From: Bacteroidota bacterium
GTDB taxonomy: Bacteria > Bacteroidota > Bacteroidia > Chitinophagales > Chitinophagaceae
Length of the DNA stretch: 56,652 nucleotides
Direction: 5' to 3'
NCBI GenBank assembly: GCA_947454025.1
Contig: CANGIZ010000005.1
Coordinates: 1 to 56,652 of the forward strand
Shown: piece by piece, positions 25,542 through 34,119 of the stretch
Position numbering within the stretch: the first letter of the stretch is position 1
Layout of the letters: each line of letters opens with the position of its first letter
Notes under the pieces: generated by a model
Told to the model about the DNA's origin: nothing
The model's database searches: none
What the model saw: only the letters and a program-made list of their open reading frames with translations
Position numbers and translations under genes: made by a program

Positions 25542-27458
25542 CTACTGCTTTTCGCTTAACTCCAGCCATCTTAGTTCTGCTGCCTCAAGCTCGTGATTAA
25601 TATTTGCTAGCGTCTCACTTAAAGAAATAATTTCCTCGTATTTTAAATTCGGATTATTCAACTGTTCTGTTAACACTGTTTTTTTGTCTTCCAACAAAGG
25701 CATGTTTTTGTTTAAGTTTTCTAATTCTAATTTTTCTTTGTAACTCATTTTCTCTGCTGCTTTCTTTTCAACAACCACTTCTTTCGCTTCAACTTGTTTA
25801 AAGGTAGTCGTAGCAGATTGCTCTTTGCTAGTGCTAATATCAGAACTTACCGATGCGTAGCTTTGTTTTGATTTCTCTAAAATTCTAAATTGTGTATAGT
25901 TGCCAGGATAGTCACGAATCACGCCATCTCCCTCAAAAATAAATAAGTGATCTACTAATTTATCCATAAAGTATCTATCATGCGAAACCAATAACACGCA
26001 ACCAGCATAGTCCAATAAGAACTGCTCTAAAACTGCCAAGGTTGGCAAGTCCAAATCATTAGTAGGCTCATCCAGAATTAAGAAATTTGGATTTTTAAAT
26101 AAGATGGTTAATAATTGTAAGCGCTTTTTCTCCCCTCCACTCAAGGCACTCAAATAAGTATATTGTTTGTCGGGTGTAAACAAGAACAATTCCAAAAACT
26201 GAGCAGCACTTAGAGAGCCGCCGCTTGCCAATGGGAACTGTTCAGCAAATGTTTTTAAATACTCAATTACACGCATATCTTTTTTGTACACCAACCCTTC
26301 CTGTGAAAAGTGACCAAATACAATGGTTTCACCTACATTGATTTTTCCGCTATCTGGTTGCGTGATGCCTTGCAATATTTGTAAAAAAGTACTTTTGCCT
26401 ACTCCATTCTTACCCACTATACCAATACGCTCTCCCTTACTAAAAGTATAATCAAATCCTTTTAACACCACTAAATCGCCATAGGATTTATATACTTTCT
26501 TGGCCTCAATAATCTTTCCGCCCAAGCGTGTCATTTTCATGTCTAATTGCAAATTGGTGTCATCCAATTTTTGCTTCGCCTTGGCTTCTACTTCATAAAA
26601 ATTATCTTGTCTACTTTTACTTTTAGTAGTCCTCGCTTTGGGCTGCTTGCGCATCCACTCCAATTCTTTTCTAAAAGTATTTTTTGCTTTATCAATACTT
26701 GCTTGTTCCGATTCAATACGAGCAGCTTTCTTTTCTAAATAATTTTCATAATCCCCTTTGTAACTATACAGCTTCTCTCTTTCTAATTCCCAAATTTCAT
26801 CTGTTACTGCTTCTAAAAAATACCTATCATGCGACACTAATAACAAAGTGACTTTCTCTTGCTCTAAATAATTCTCCAACCATTCAATCATATTTAAATC
26901 CAAATGGTTTGTTGGCTCGTCCATTAACAACAGTACGTGCTTGGGTTCGAAGCCAATTTGAATTAATGTTTTTGCCAAGGAAACACGCTTACGTTGACCA
27001 CCACTTAACTTTGAAACAGGTTGTTCCAAGTGATGAATATTCAATTGTGTTAAAATGGTTTTTACTTTCGATTCAAAATCCCAAGCATTGTTTTCTTCCA
27101 TCTCCATGATGGCATTCGTAATCAAGTTCTCGTCCTCGGTTTCCATTGCCATTTCATAATTACTGATGGCTTTCATGGTTGGGTGATCCTGATTAAATAA
27201 GTTCTGCGTAACAGTAGCGGTTTCAATAAACTGAGGGTCCTGCTCAAACATTACCAAGTGTACATCCTTGTGTATTTTACATGTCCCAGCATCGGGATGT
27301 TCTTTCCCCGATAAAATACGCAACAAAGTGCTTTTTCCTACTCCATTGCGGGCAATTAAGGCAATGCGGTCACCTTCGTTAATATTAAAACTAATGCCCT
27401 TAAAAAGGGGTGTAATTCCATAACTTTTGGTCAATCCTTCTACTGATACATAATGCAT
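25542..27458 (-). CDS. ABC-F family ATPase, Uup-like
   Basis: A 638-residue soluble protein with two ABC domains and no membrane helices. The first Walker A is ARNGVGKST (36-44), with signature LSGGQRKRVSLA and Walker B LLMDEPTNHLDL; the second has GIVGKNGVGKST, LSGGEKKRLQLL and FLILDEPTNDLDL. A linker of charged helices lies between them. A C-terminal coiled coil (about 565-638) is characteristic of the Uup branch, which acts on ribosomes or branched DNA. The start at 27458 is preferred over 27560, which would overlap the divergent ispH and its promoter. A -7 box lies four bases ahead of the start. Confidence 0.94.
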   Translation of the reverse strand: MHYVSVEGLTKSYGITPLFKGISFNINEGDRIALIARNGVGKSTLLRILSGKEHPDAGTCKIHKDVHLVMFEQDPQFIETATVTQNLFNQDHPTMKAISNYEMAMETEDENLITNAIMEMEENNAWDFESKVKTILTQLNIHHLEQPVSKLSGGQRKRVSLAKTLIQIGFEPKHVLLLMDEPTNHLDLNMIEWLENYLEQEKVTLLLVSHDRYFLEAVTDEIWELEREKLYSYKGDYENYLEKKAARIESEQASIDKAKNTFRKELEWMRKQPKARTTKSKSRQDNFYEVEAKAKQKLDDTNLQLDMKMTRLGGKIIEAKKVYKSYGDLVVLKGFDYTFSKGERIGIVGKNGVGKSTFLQILQGITQPDSGKINVGETIVFGHFSQEGLVYKKDMRVIEYLKTFAEQFPLASGGSLSAAQFLELFLFTPDKQYTYLSALSGGEKKRLQLLTILFKNPNFLILDEPTNDLDLPTLAVLEQFLLDYAGCVLLVSHDRYFMDKLVDHLFIFEGDGVIRDYPGNYTQFRILEKSKQSYASVSSDISTSKEQSATTTFKQVEAKEVVVEKKAAEKMSYKEKLELENLNKNMPLLEDKKTVLTEQLNNPNLKYEEIISLSETLANINHELEAAELRWLELSEKQ

Positions 27459-27462
27459 GGCG

Positions 27463-27470
27463 CAAAGATA
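27463..27470 (-). promoter_or_regulatory. -7 box TATCTTTG, leaderless-type, ABC-F gene
   Basis: Followed by CGCC and ATG 27458. The string CTTTGCGCCATG is identical to that at fmt. Confidence 0.6.
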
Positions 27471-27502
27471 AGTCCCCGGTGCAAGGAAGCCGTATTTTAT
27501 TG

Positions 27503-27510
27503 TACTTTTG
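27503..27510 (+). promoter_or_regulatory. -7 box TACTTTTG for ispH
   Basis: Full consensus match, 28 bases before ATG 27539; divergent from the ABC-F promoter inside an 80-base gap. Confidence 0.5.
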
Positions 27511-27538
27511 TCCCTGTCAAACTTAAATAGTTGTAAAG

Positions 27539-28768
27539 ATGAAGCATTTTGAGGTTCCAACAGGTTATCGCAGCCAATTAATTAGCGCCATAAAGCAAAA
27601 AAGAAAAGCAGACGATAAATTAAAAAAAGATTTTAGCCCAACCTTATTGGACCTTGGCAATGTGCAATTTTATTTGGCAAGACATTTTGGGTTTTGTTAT
27701 GGAGTTGAAAATGCAATTGATATTGCCTATAAAACGATCGAAGAAAATACGGGAAAAAGAATTTTCTTATTGAGTGAAATGATTCACAATCCTCAAGTAA
27801 ATGCCGATTTGATTCAAAAAGGGGTTCGATTTTTACATGACACCAACGGAAATGCAATTGTTCCACTCGAATCATTAACCTCCGACGATGTGGTCATGAT
27901 TCCGGCTTTTGGAACGACATTAGAATTAGAAGCCTTCATTGAAGCAAAAGGAATTCAAATACAAAAATACAACACCACTTGTCCTTTTGTTGAAAAGGTT
28001 TGGAATCGTAGCGAACAAATTGCAAAAAAAGGATACTCCATTATTATTCATGGGAAACCAAAACATGAAGAAACGAGGGCAACCTTTTCTCATGCAGCAG
28101 CCAATACTCCAACATTAATTGTAAATGATATGGAGGAGACTAAAATTTTGGGCGACTATATTTTGGGGAAACTAAGCATTGAAATATTTGAGCAACATTT
28201 CAATAAAAGATATTCAGAAGGATTTGACCCTAGAAAAGATTTAGATAAAATTGGAGTCGTAAATCAAACAACACAACTGGCTACAGACACTCAAGCTATT
28301 TCAGATTATCTAAAACAAGTGATTCTCGAAAAACATGGTGCCGAAAATTTAAGTACTCATTTTGCGGATACCCGTGACACCCTTTGCTATGCAACAAACG
28401 ACAATCAATCAGCCGTAATAGGATTACTTGAAACCGAAGCAGACCTTGCCATTGTGATGGGTGGCAAAAACAGTAGTAACAGCTCACACTTAGTTGAACT
28501 TTGCGAACAAAAATTACCAACCTACTTCATTGACGACGCCATCAAAATTATCAGTGCCGATCAAATCATAAAAACCGATTGGAAAACAAAAGAGTCAATT
28601 AGCGTTGACAATTACCTTCCCAAAAAAGAAGTTGTAAAAATACTCATGACTAGTGGCGCCAGTTGCCCAGATGCTGTGGTAGAATCAGTGATTCAAAAAA
28701 TTGCGGGGTTCTATGAAAAGGAAGAAGCCCTTGAAGCGTTAATTGAAAAATGGACTACGCAAGATTAA
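27539..28768 (+). CDS. ispH: 4-hydroxy-3-methylbut-2-enyl diphosphate reductase
   Basis: A 409-residue last enzyme of the MEP isoprenoid pathway, a [4Fe-4S] reductase yielding IPP and DMAPP. The three cluster cysteines are C53 (HFGFCYGVENA), C148 (NTTCPFVEKVW) and C283 (DTLCYATNDNQ). The substrate-binding His lies in EMIHNPQV, and the C-terminal MTSGASCPDAVVE is conserved. It is about 90 residues longer than E. coli IspH: a 40-residue N-terminal extension and an insert at roughly 200-240. Long forms occur in Bacteroidota. Its last 14 bases overlap convergent cmk. The downstream polyprenyl synthase in this window uses its products. Confidence 0.97.
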   Translation: MKHFEVPTGYRSQLISAIKQKRKADDKLKKDFSPTLLDLGNVQFYLARHFGFCYGVENAIDIAYKTIEENTGKRIFLLSEMIHNPQVNADLIQKGVRFLHDTNGNAIVPLESLTSDDVVMIPAFGTTLELEAFIEAKGIQIQKYNTTCPFVEKVWNRSEQIAKKGYSIIIHGKPKHEETRATFSHAAANTPTLIVNDMEETKILGDYILGKLSIEIFEQHFNKRYSEGFDPRKDLDKIGVVNQTTQLATDTQAISDYLKQVILEKHGAENLSTHFADTRDTLCYATNDNQSAVIGLLETEADLAIVMGGKNSSNSSHLVELCEQKLPTYFIDDAIKIISADQIIKTDWKTKESISVDNYLPKKEVVKILMTSGASCPDAVVESVIQKIAGFYEKEEALEALIEKWTTQD

Positions 28769-29441
28769 TTCTTTCATGCGCCCAATTCAGTGCAAGTTCA
28801 AATTGTGCTTCTCTTGTAATATGACTATTATCCAAAACCAAGGCATCTGCTGCTTGTCTTAATGGACTATGCTCCCTTGTACTATCAATCAAATCTCGAT
28901 GTTGCAAATTTTCAGCAACTTCCTCCATCGTGATAGCAGGATTGGTTGCTTGTAGTTCTAAAAATCTTCTATTTGCTCTGATTGCTGGATCGGCAGTTAC
29001 AAAAATTTTAAGTTCGGCATTCGGAAATACTACAGTTCCAATATCACGGCCATCCATTACGATGCCTTTTTGTGCCCCCATCGCTTGCTGTTGCGCGACT
29101 GCAAATTCACGAACCGAGCCAATTGCAGCCACTTCACTTACTTTAGAACTCACTTTCATTTCACGAATTAACAACTCCACATTTTCTCCATTCAAAAACA
29201 TGTCGCTCTTTCCTGTTGCGGAATTATATGCAAAATGTAATTGAATGTGTTGTAAAGCTTTTTCAATGGCCACTTGGTCATTGAATGAAATATGATTGCG
29301 TAAAAAATACAATGCAATAGCACGATACATCGCCCCTGTATCTATAAACACATACGCTAGCTTTGCAGCCAAGGCCTTTGCCAATGTGCTTTTCCCGCAG
29401 GATGAAAATCCGTCTATCGCAATAATTATTTTTTTAGGCAT
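28755..29441 (-). CDS. cmk: Cytidylate kinase
   Basis: A 228-residue CMP/dCMP kinase making CDP and dCDP. The P-loop is IDGFSSCGKSTLAKAL at 8-23; YVFIDTGAMYRAIALYFL follows, and the core DGRDIGTVVFPNAELKIFVTA lies near 140-160. The C-terminal RDLIDSTREHSPLRQAADALVLDNS is diagnostic of bacterial Cmk. Length is normal. It lies nine bases after mrp on the same strand but has a -7 box of its own overlapping the mrp stop codon. Its 3' end overlaps ispH by 14 bases on the other strand. Confidence 0.97.
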   Translation of the reverse strand: MPKKIIIAIDGFSSCGKSTLAKALAAKLAYVFIDTGAMYRAIALYFLRNHISFNDQVAIEKALQHIQLHFAYNSATGKSDMFLNGENVELLIREMKVSSKVSEVAAIGSVREFAVAQQQAMGAQKGIVMDGRDIGTVVFPNAELKIFVTADPAIRANRRFLELQATNPAITMEEVAENLQHRDLIDSTREHSPLRQAADALVLDNSHITREAQFELALNWAHERINLA

Positions 29442-29445
29442 TGCT

Positions 29446-29453
29446 CAAAATTA
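29446..29453 (-). promoter_or_regulatory. -7 box TAATTTTG overlapping mrp stop, leaderless-type, cmk
   Basis: The first three bases are the mrp TAA stop. AGCA follows, then ATG 29441, the same four-base spacing as the other leaderless candidates. Confidence 0.45.
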
Positions 29454-30542
29454 AGAAACAGTAATAGTTTGTGTTTTAGGAAGATTTGCATTTCGAATGG
29501 CAATTTGTCTCACTGCTTGTGACACCACTGATCTTAATGCCGCTTTAGAAACTTCATCCTCACCAACCATCGCAGGAACGCCCGCATCTCCACCTTCACG
29601 GATAGACTGCACCAATGGAACCTGTCCTAAGAAAGGCAAGTCGTATTCCGACGCTAAATTGCGTCCTCCATCTTTTCCAAATAAATAATATTTGTTGTCT
29701 GGAAGTTCTGCTGGAGTGAAGTAAGCCATATTTTCTACCAATCCGATAATTGGCACTTTAACATTGGCTTGACCAAACATAGCAATTGCTTTTTTAGCAT
29801 CTGCCAAGGCCACATTCTGAGGAGTCGTAACAATAACCACACCTGTAACTGGAACAGTTTGCATGATGGTTAAATGAATGTCTCCAGTACCTGGTGGCAT
29901 ATCAATTACTAAATAATCTAATTCTCCCCATTCTACATCGGTAATAAATTGACGAATCGCACTGCTCGCCATTGGACCTCTCCAAACGACAGCATCTTTT
30001 TCGTCAACCAATAAACCAATACTCATTAAACTGATTCCAAATTTTTCCAACGGGATAATAATACCTTCTCCGTTCGCATCTTTCATTAAAGGTCTTTGTC
30101 CTCTTACTCCAAACATAATTGGCACACTTGGACCATAAATATCTGCATCCATCAATCCTACTTTCGCACCTCCCTCAGCCAATGCCAATGCCAGGTTCGC
30201 CGACACTGTACTTTTACCAACGCCCCCTTTTCCACTCACAACTGCAATAATATTTTTCACTTTTGACAAAATAGTGTCATCAACCTTACGCATTGAACTT
30301 GTGTTGGAAGTGAAACCAACTGTTACGACTGCTTCCTTATTCACCAATAATTTAATGGCATTTTCACATGCATTTTTCATCATGTCTTTCATAGGACATG
30401 CGGGCGTAGTTAGCACAATTGTAAAACCAACATTGTTGCCATCTACTTTTAAATCCTGTATCATATTTAAAGTCACCAAGTCCTTTCCTAAATCGGGCTC
30501 TTGTACATTACTTAGCGCTTTTAGTATGTCTGCTTCTGTCAT
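29451..30542 (-). CDS. Mrp/ApbC-type P-loop ATPase for Fe-S cluster assembly
   Basis: A 363-residue protein: an N-terminal MIP18/DUF59 domain (1-75, with TPACPMKD at 46-53) followed by a ParA/MinD-like ATPase with deviant Walker A GKGGVGKST (104-112) and DIYGPSVP. In the family it carries or delivers Fe-S clusters in the cytoplasm. The usual CxxC near ENMAYF is absent here (FTPAELPDNKYYLFGKDGG), leaving only two cysteines, both in the N-domain. The start at 30542 is preferred: a -33/-7 promoter lies inside the possible 39-residue extension, which would also overlap the divergent gene. Confidence 0.93.
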   Translation of the reverse strand: MTEADILKALSNVQEPDLGKDLVTLNMIQDLKVDGNNVGFTIVLTTPACPMKDMMKNACENAIKLLVNKEAVVTVGFTSNTSSMRKVDDTILSKVKNIIAVVSGKGGVGKSTVSANLALALAEGGAKVGLMDADIYGPSVPIMFGVRGQRPLMKDANGEGIIIPLEKFGISLMSIGLLVDEKDAVVWRGPMASSAIRQFITDVEWGELDYLVIDMPPGTGDIHLTIMQTVPVTGVVIVTTPQNVALADAKKAIAMFGQANVKVPIIGLVENMAYFTPAELPDNKYYLFGKDGGRNLASEYDLPFLGQVPLVQSIREGGDAGVPAMVGEDEVSKAALRSVVSQAVRQIAIRNANLPKTQTITVS

Positions 30543-30577
30543 TTTGGAAGTTTTTGTTAAAAAGTTAAAAACACGAG

Positions 30578-30611
30578 CAAAGTTAACTGATGCAGGGCTT
30601 ATTTTAGCAAA
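30578..30611 (-). promoter_or_regulatory. Promoter of mrp (TTTG / TAACTTTG)
   Basis: TTTG (complement of 30608-30611) and TAACTTTG (complement of 30578-30585) are 22 bases apart. The predicted leader is about 31 bases to ATG 30542. Confidence 0.5.
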
Positions 30612-30629
30612 AATTTCAACCATCTGGCT

Positions 30630-30637
30630 TAAATTTG
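30630..30637 (+). promoter_or_regulatory. -7 box TAAATTTG
   Basis: It ends seven bases before ATG 30645, so the leader would be about three bases; divergent from the mrp promoter. Confidence 0.45.
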
Positions 30638-30644
30638 TAACGAC

Positions 30645-31298
30645 ATGAAAAAGACCCATATTATAATTTTTATAGCCATTTTAGGCCTGGCGAGCAAAAA
30701 AGTAGTGGCACAACAAACTGCTCCTAATATTTACAGAGATTCTGTTGTACAATTGTACGGTGTGGTAATGACTGCCGACAGTTTAAAAGCCATTCCCTAT
30801 GCAAGTGTTGTTGTAAAAAATAAAGGCCGAGGCACGATCACCAATAATGACGGTGTATTTTCCATTGCGGTAAACAAAGGAGAACATATTGTATTTACTT
30901 GTATTGGATTTAAAGACAGAACCATTTTAATTCCAAAAAACTTGGAAGGCAATCAATACAGTGTTATACAGCTAATGGTTAATGATACTAATTTTTTACC
31001 TGCAACCATTTTAAAACCTCGACCAACTAGAGCGCAGTTTGAAAGAGATTTTGTAAACGCAAAAGTGGATGACGATTTATATGAAACGGCAAGAAAAAAC
31101 ACAAGCGAAAGTCAAAAAAGAATTATTCTAGCGAGCCTTCCAAGAGATGGCAAGGAGGCAGTAGGCGCGTCTTTGACGAACCAAGCATCTAAATATTATT
31201 ATTCTGGTCAATTGCCTCCAATGAATATTTTAAACCCTGTTGCTTGGAAAAGTTTTATTGATTCATGGAAACGAGGAGATTATAAATCTAAAAATTAG
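30645..31298 (+). CDS. Exported protein with CarboxypepD_reg-like domain
   Basis: A 217-residue protein with a signal peptide (cleavage near VVAQ-QT, residue 23). Residues 35-100 form a carboxypeptidase-regulatory-like beta-sandwich (LYGVVMTADSLKAIPYASVVVKNKGRG through VFTCIGFKDRTILI), a domain often found at the start of TonB-dependent receptors but here free-standing. The remaining 110 residues are charged and have no motif I recognise. It ends four bases before the dehydrogenase gene, so they are probably co-transcribed, without an obvious functional link. Confidence 0.82.
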   Translation: MKKTHIIIFIAILGLASKKVVAQQTAPNIYRDSVVQLYGVVMTADSLKAIPYASVVVKNKGRGTITNNDGVFSIAVNKGEHIVFTCIGFKDRTILIPKNLEGNQYSVIQLMVNDTNFLPATILKPRPTRAQFERDFVNAKVDDDLYETARKNTSESQKRIILASLPRDGKEAVGASLTNQASKYYYSGQLPPMNILNPVAWKSFIDSWKRGDYKSKN

Positions 31299-31302
31299 TT
31301 GA

Positions 31303-32148
31303 ATGAAAAAGATAGCAGTGATTGGTGCCGGCACCATGGGAAATGGTATCGCGCATGTGTTTGCTCAAAAAGGGTTTCAAGTTCACTTAATTGATTCGCA
31401 AAAGACGGCATTAGACAAAGCCATTCAAACCATTGAGAAAAATATAGACCGACAAATTAACAAAGGCCTTACCACTTCCGAGGACAAGGCACATACACTA
31501 CATCGCATAGCGAATTTTACAACCATTGAATTAGGGGTAACCGATGTGGATTTGATACTTGAAGCAGCCACTGAAAATAGTGAGATCAAGAAAAGCATTT
31601 TCAAACAAATGGATCAATTTGCAAAAGCAGAATGCATATTAGCCACAAACACTTCCTCCATTTCCATTGCTCAACTTGCCGCTGTTACCAATAGACCTGG
31701 AAAGGTGATTGGAATGCATTTTATGAATCCAGTGCCTGTTATGAAATTGGTTGAAATTATCAACGGTCCTGCCACTGACATTGCGACTTCCAATACCATT
31801 GTTGAGTTAACAAAAACGATCGACAAAATACCTTGTGTAGTAAAAGACGCGCCTGGTTTTATTGCCAACAGAATATTAATGCCGATGATTAATGAAGCCA
31901 TTCATGCTTTTTCCGAAGGCATAAGTGACGCTACTACCATTGATCAAATTATGAAATTAGGTATGGCGCATCCAATGGGACCCTTGCAATTAGCCGATTA
32001 TATTGGACTAGATGTATGTAAAAACATTTTGGATATTATGCATGATGGATTCCAAAATGATAAATACGCACCCTGCCCTTTATTAGTTGAGATGGTCAAC
32101 GCAGGAAAACTAGGTGTAAAGTCCGGGGAAGGTTTTTATAAATACTAA
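31303..32148 (+). CDS. 3-hydroxybutyryl-CoA / 3-hydroxyacyl-CoA dehydrogenase
   Basis: A 281-residue single-function NAD-dependent dehydrogenase. The Rossmann motif is GAGTMGNGIAHVFAQKG (6-22). The catalytic segment is NTSSISIAQLA followed by GMHFMNPVPVMKLVEII, with the active-site His in GMHFMNP, and the C-terminal domain contains KDAPGFIANRILMPMINEA and GMAHPMGPLQLADYIGLD. It oxidises (S)-3-hydroxyacyl-CoA in short-chain fatty acid or butyrate-type metabolism. No hydratase domain is fused, unlike FadB. Length is normal for the family. Confidence 0.95.
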   Translation: MKKIAVIGAGTMGNGIAHVFAQKGFQVHLIDSQKTALDKAIQTIEKNIDRQINKGLTTSEDKAHTLHRIANFTTIELGVTDVDLILEAATENSEIKKSIFKQMDQFAKAECILATNTSSISIAQLAAVTNRPGKVIGMHFMNPVPVMKLVEIINGPATDIATSNTIVELTKTIDKIPCVVKDAPGFIANRILMPMINEAIHAFSEGISDATTIDQIMKLGMAHPMGPLQLADYIGLDVCKNILDIMHDGFQNDKYAPCPLLVEMVNAGKLGVKSGEGFYKY

Positions 32149-32167
32149 TTTAAGAAGCGTCTTTCTT

Positions 32168-32779
32168 TTAAACAACTAATGAAGTTTTATAAGTAACCCC
32201 TTGCAAATCATCTATTTTATTTAAGACTTCTTCCAATCGATGTTTTGGCACTCCTATTTTTAATGCAACAAATAGCTGTGCAACTTGTTCCACTACCGAG
32301 CAATTGTATTGTTTCACAATCATCATCACTTCGTTCATTTGATGATAATCGAAATTTAATTCATAAGCAATTTCAACAGGCTTTTGAACAATCGGCGACA
32401 ATTGCAATGCTAATGAAGTGGCTGTTTTATAAGCATTAATCAATCCAGGAACGCCTAAAAGAGTGCCGCCAAAATAACGTACAACCACCACCATAATATT
32501 GGTAAGCTGCTTGCTATCAATTTGACCTAAAATAGGACGCCCTGCCGAACCAGCAGGTTCTCCATCATCACTTACCCTAAACGTGGAGCCATCAATGCCA
32601 ATTCGATACGCTAAACAATGATGAACTGCTTTTGGATGTTCTTTTTTTAATAAAGCCAATTGCTTTTTACAAGCTTCTATGTTAAGGACTGGAAAACTAT
32701 ATGCAATAAACTTACTTCCTCGGTCTTTAAACTCCGCAACGGCTGGCTGTTCGATGGTATTGTAAAAAAAAGGATCCAT
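32168..32779 (-). CDS. IMPACT/YigZ-family protein
   Basis: A 203-residue protein. The N-terminal UPF0029 domain carries the family signature: FKDRGSKFIAYSFPV, AVHHCLAYRIG, DDGEPAGSAGRPIL and VVVVRYFGGTLLGVPGLINAY. A short C-terminal DUF1949-like ferredoxin domain follows. Family members interact with translation factors or the ribosome; the bacterial role is poorly defined. The start at 32779 (MDPFFYN) is preferred over 32842 because a -7 box TAGCTTTG lies within the extension. Divergent from prmC, another translation-related gene. Confidence 0.92.
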   Translation of the reverse strand: MDPFFYNTIEQPAVAEFKDRGSKFIAYSFPVLNIEACKKQLALLKKEHPKAVHHCLAYRIGIDGSTFRVSDDGEPAGSAGRPILGQIDSKQLTNIMVVVVRYFGGTLLGVPGLINAYKTATSLALQLSPIVQKPVEIAYELNFDYHQMNEVMMIVKQYNCSVVEQVAQLFVALKIGVPKHRLEEVLNKIDDLQGVTYKTSLVV

Positions 32780-32806
32780 TTTGTGTAATGCTAAATAATA
32801 ACCAGG

Positions 32807-32814
32807 CAAAGCTA
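32807..32814 (-). promoter_or_regulatory. -7 box TAGCTTTG for IMPACT gene
   Basis: Full consensus match with a leader of about 24 bases to ATG 32779; it supports that start. Confidence 0.4.
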
Positions 32815-32836
32815 ACTCATAATGATCAATCATTTG

Positions 32837-32844
32837 TAACATTG
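32837..32844 (+). promoter_or_regulatory. -7 box TAACATTG, leaderless-type, prmC
   Basis: One mismatch from TAnnTTTG, followed by CAGT and ATG 32849; four-base spacing again. Confidence 0.4.
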
Positions 32845-32848
32845 CAGT

Positions 32849-33700
32849 ATGAGTTTACAAGCACTAAAATTGGATTTTAAAAAGCAGTTGGCAGATGTAT
32901 ACGAAAGCATCGAATTAAATAGCCTGCTTGCGATTTTATTTGAACATGTTACCGGATGGAATCAATTGCAACAAGCCATCAACAAAGATGCCGAGCTGAA
33001 CGAAAAGCAAAATGCTCAATTATTGGAAGCCCTTGACGCATTAAAAAAGGGAATGCCCATTCAATATATTACCGGCAAAGCCTGGTTTATGGGGAATGAA
33101 TTTAAGGTAGACGAAAACGTACTCATCCCAAGACCAGAAACCGAAGAATTAGTGGACTGGATTATTGAATATGCGCATATTATTGACAAACCTTTACAGA
33201 TTTTAGATATTGGTTCTGGTTCGGGTTGCATTCCTATTGCATTAAAATTGGCATTACCTAATTGTATGATTGCGGGATTAGATATTAGCGAAGGTGCATT
33301 GAAAATCGCCAAACAAAATGCGAGTCATTTAAATGCCGACATAAGTTGGATGCAGGAAGATATTTTAAACACCACTTATTTACCCAATCAGTTTGATATC
33401 ATCGTAAGTAATCCGCCTTATATTCCATTTAAAGAAAATGTAAATATGCAGGTACAAGTAAAAAACTTTGAACCTGCCATTGCATTATTTGTAACCAACG
33501 AGGATCCGCTAATTTTTTATAGAACCATCGCAAGACTAGGAAAACAATACTTAAGCTCCAACGGTCAACTATTTTTTGAAATGCATTACGACCAAGGAAA
33601 AGCACTATTAGCCTTATTCGACGAAATGGGCTACCATGCTGAATTACGCCAGGACATGTTTGGGAAAGACAGAATATTAAGGGCTAGCTTAAAGAAATAA
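32849..33700 (+). CDS. prmC: Release-factor glutamine N5-methyltransferase
   Basis: A 283-residue SAM-dependent enzyme that methylates the glutamine of the GGQ motif in RF1 and RF2, which raises termination efficiency. An N-terminal helical domain (1-75) precedes the Rossmann fold with SAM motif DIGSGSGCIPIAL (120-132) and the catalytic NPPYIP motif (NPPY at 188-191). The VLIPRPETEELVDWI segment at 91-105 is diagnostic. Length is normal. Often encoded beside prfA, but not here. Confidence 0.97.
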   Translation: MSLQALKLDFKKQLADVYESIELNSLLAILFEHVTGWNQLQQAINKDAELNEKQNAQLLEALDALKKGMPIQYITGKAWFMGNEFKVDENVLIPRPETEELVDWIIEYAHIIDKPLQILDIGSGSGCIPIALKLALPNCMIAGLDISEGALKIAKQNASHLNADISWMQEDILNTTYLPNQFDIIVSNPPYIPFKENVNMQVQVKNFEPAIALFVTNEDPLIFYRTIARLGKQYLSSNGQLFFEMHYDQGKALLALFDEMGYHAELRQDMFGKDRILRASLKK

Positions 33701-33711
33701 AAATTGAACTA

Positions 33712-34110
33712 CTAGTGTGTTGGATCCACTGCAACAACCGGTGTAGCGCCTAATTGTTTTACTATTTGCATTACCTGAATCGTTACACCTAATTTAGCAA
33801 CACTATCCCCGTTGATCACAACTGATGGCTTTTCCGTTTCCTTATCTAAAAAAGTTTTTAATTGACTCGACAAAGAATCAATAACTACAGGCGTTGAACC
33901 TATGAATAAATGTTGATCCTTGTCAATGGTAACGACTACCGTTTGTTTTGCCTTAGTATCACTTGATGATTTAGGATTAGACACTTTTATTACATTTGGA
34001 TTTGCTAAAGTTGATACTATTAAAAAGAACAATAGCAAAATAAATAGAATGTCATTCAATGCACCAGTGTGTACTTCGGGCTGATCTCTTAATCGCTTTC
34101 TTAAATTCAT
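33712..34110 (-). CDS. ExbD/TolR-family proton-channel subunit
   Basis: A 132-residue protein with a single membrane helix near the N terminus (about 18-37), carrying the essential Asp20 in LNDILFILLLFFLI, then a periplasmic domain. It forms, with the ExbB/TolQ-like protein encoded just upstream, the proton-motive-force motor that drives TonB or TolA. It starts nine bases after its partner. No tonB or tolA gene lies in the window. The short periplasmic domain alone does not separate ExbD from TolR. Confidence 0.92.
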   Translation of the reverse strand: MNLRKRLRDQPEVHTGALNDILFILLLFFLIVSTLANPNVIKVSNPKSSSDTKAKQTVVVTIDKDQHLFIGSTPVVIDSLSSQLKTFLDKETEKPSVVINGDSVAKLGVTIQVMQIVKQLGATPVVAVDPTH

Positions 34111-34119
34111 AGTACTAAT

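Noticed and set aside
33661..33720. Short hairpin TTAAG / CTTAA at the end of prmC
   Set aside because: Only five weak pairs and no T-run; not called as a terminator.
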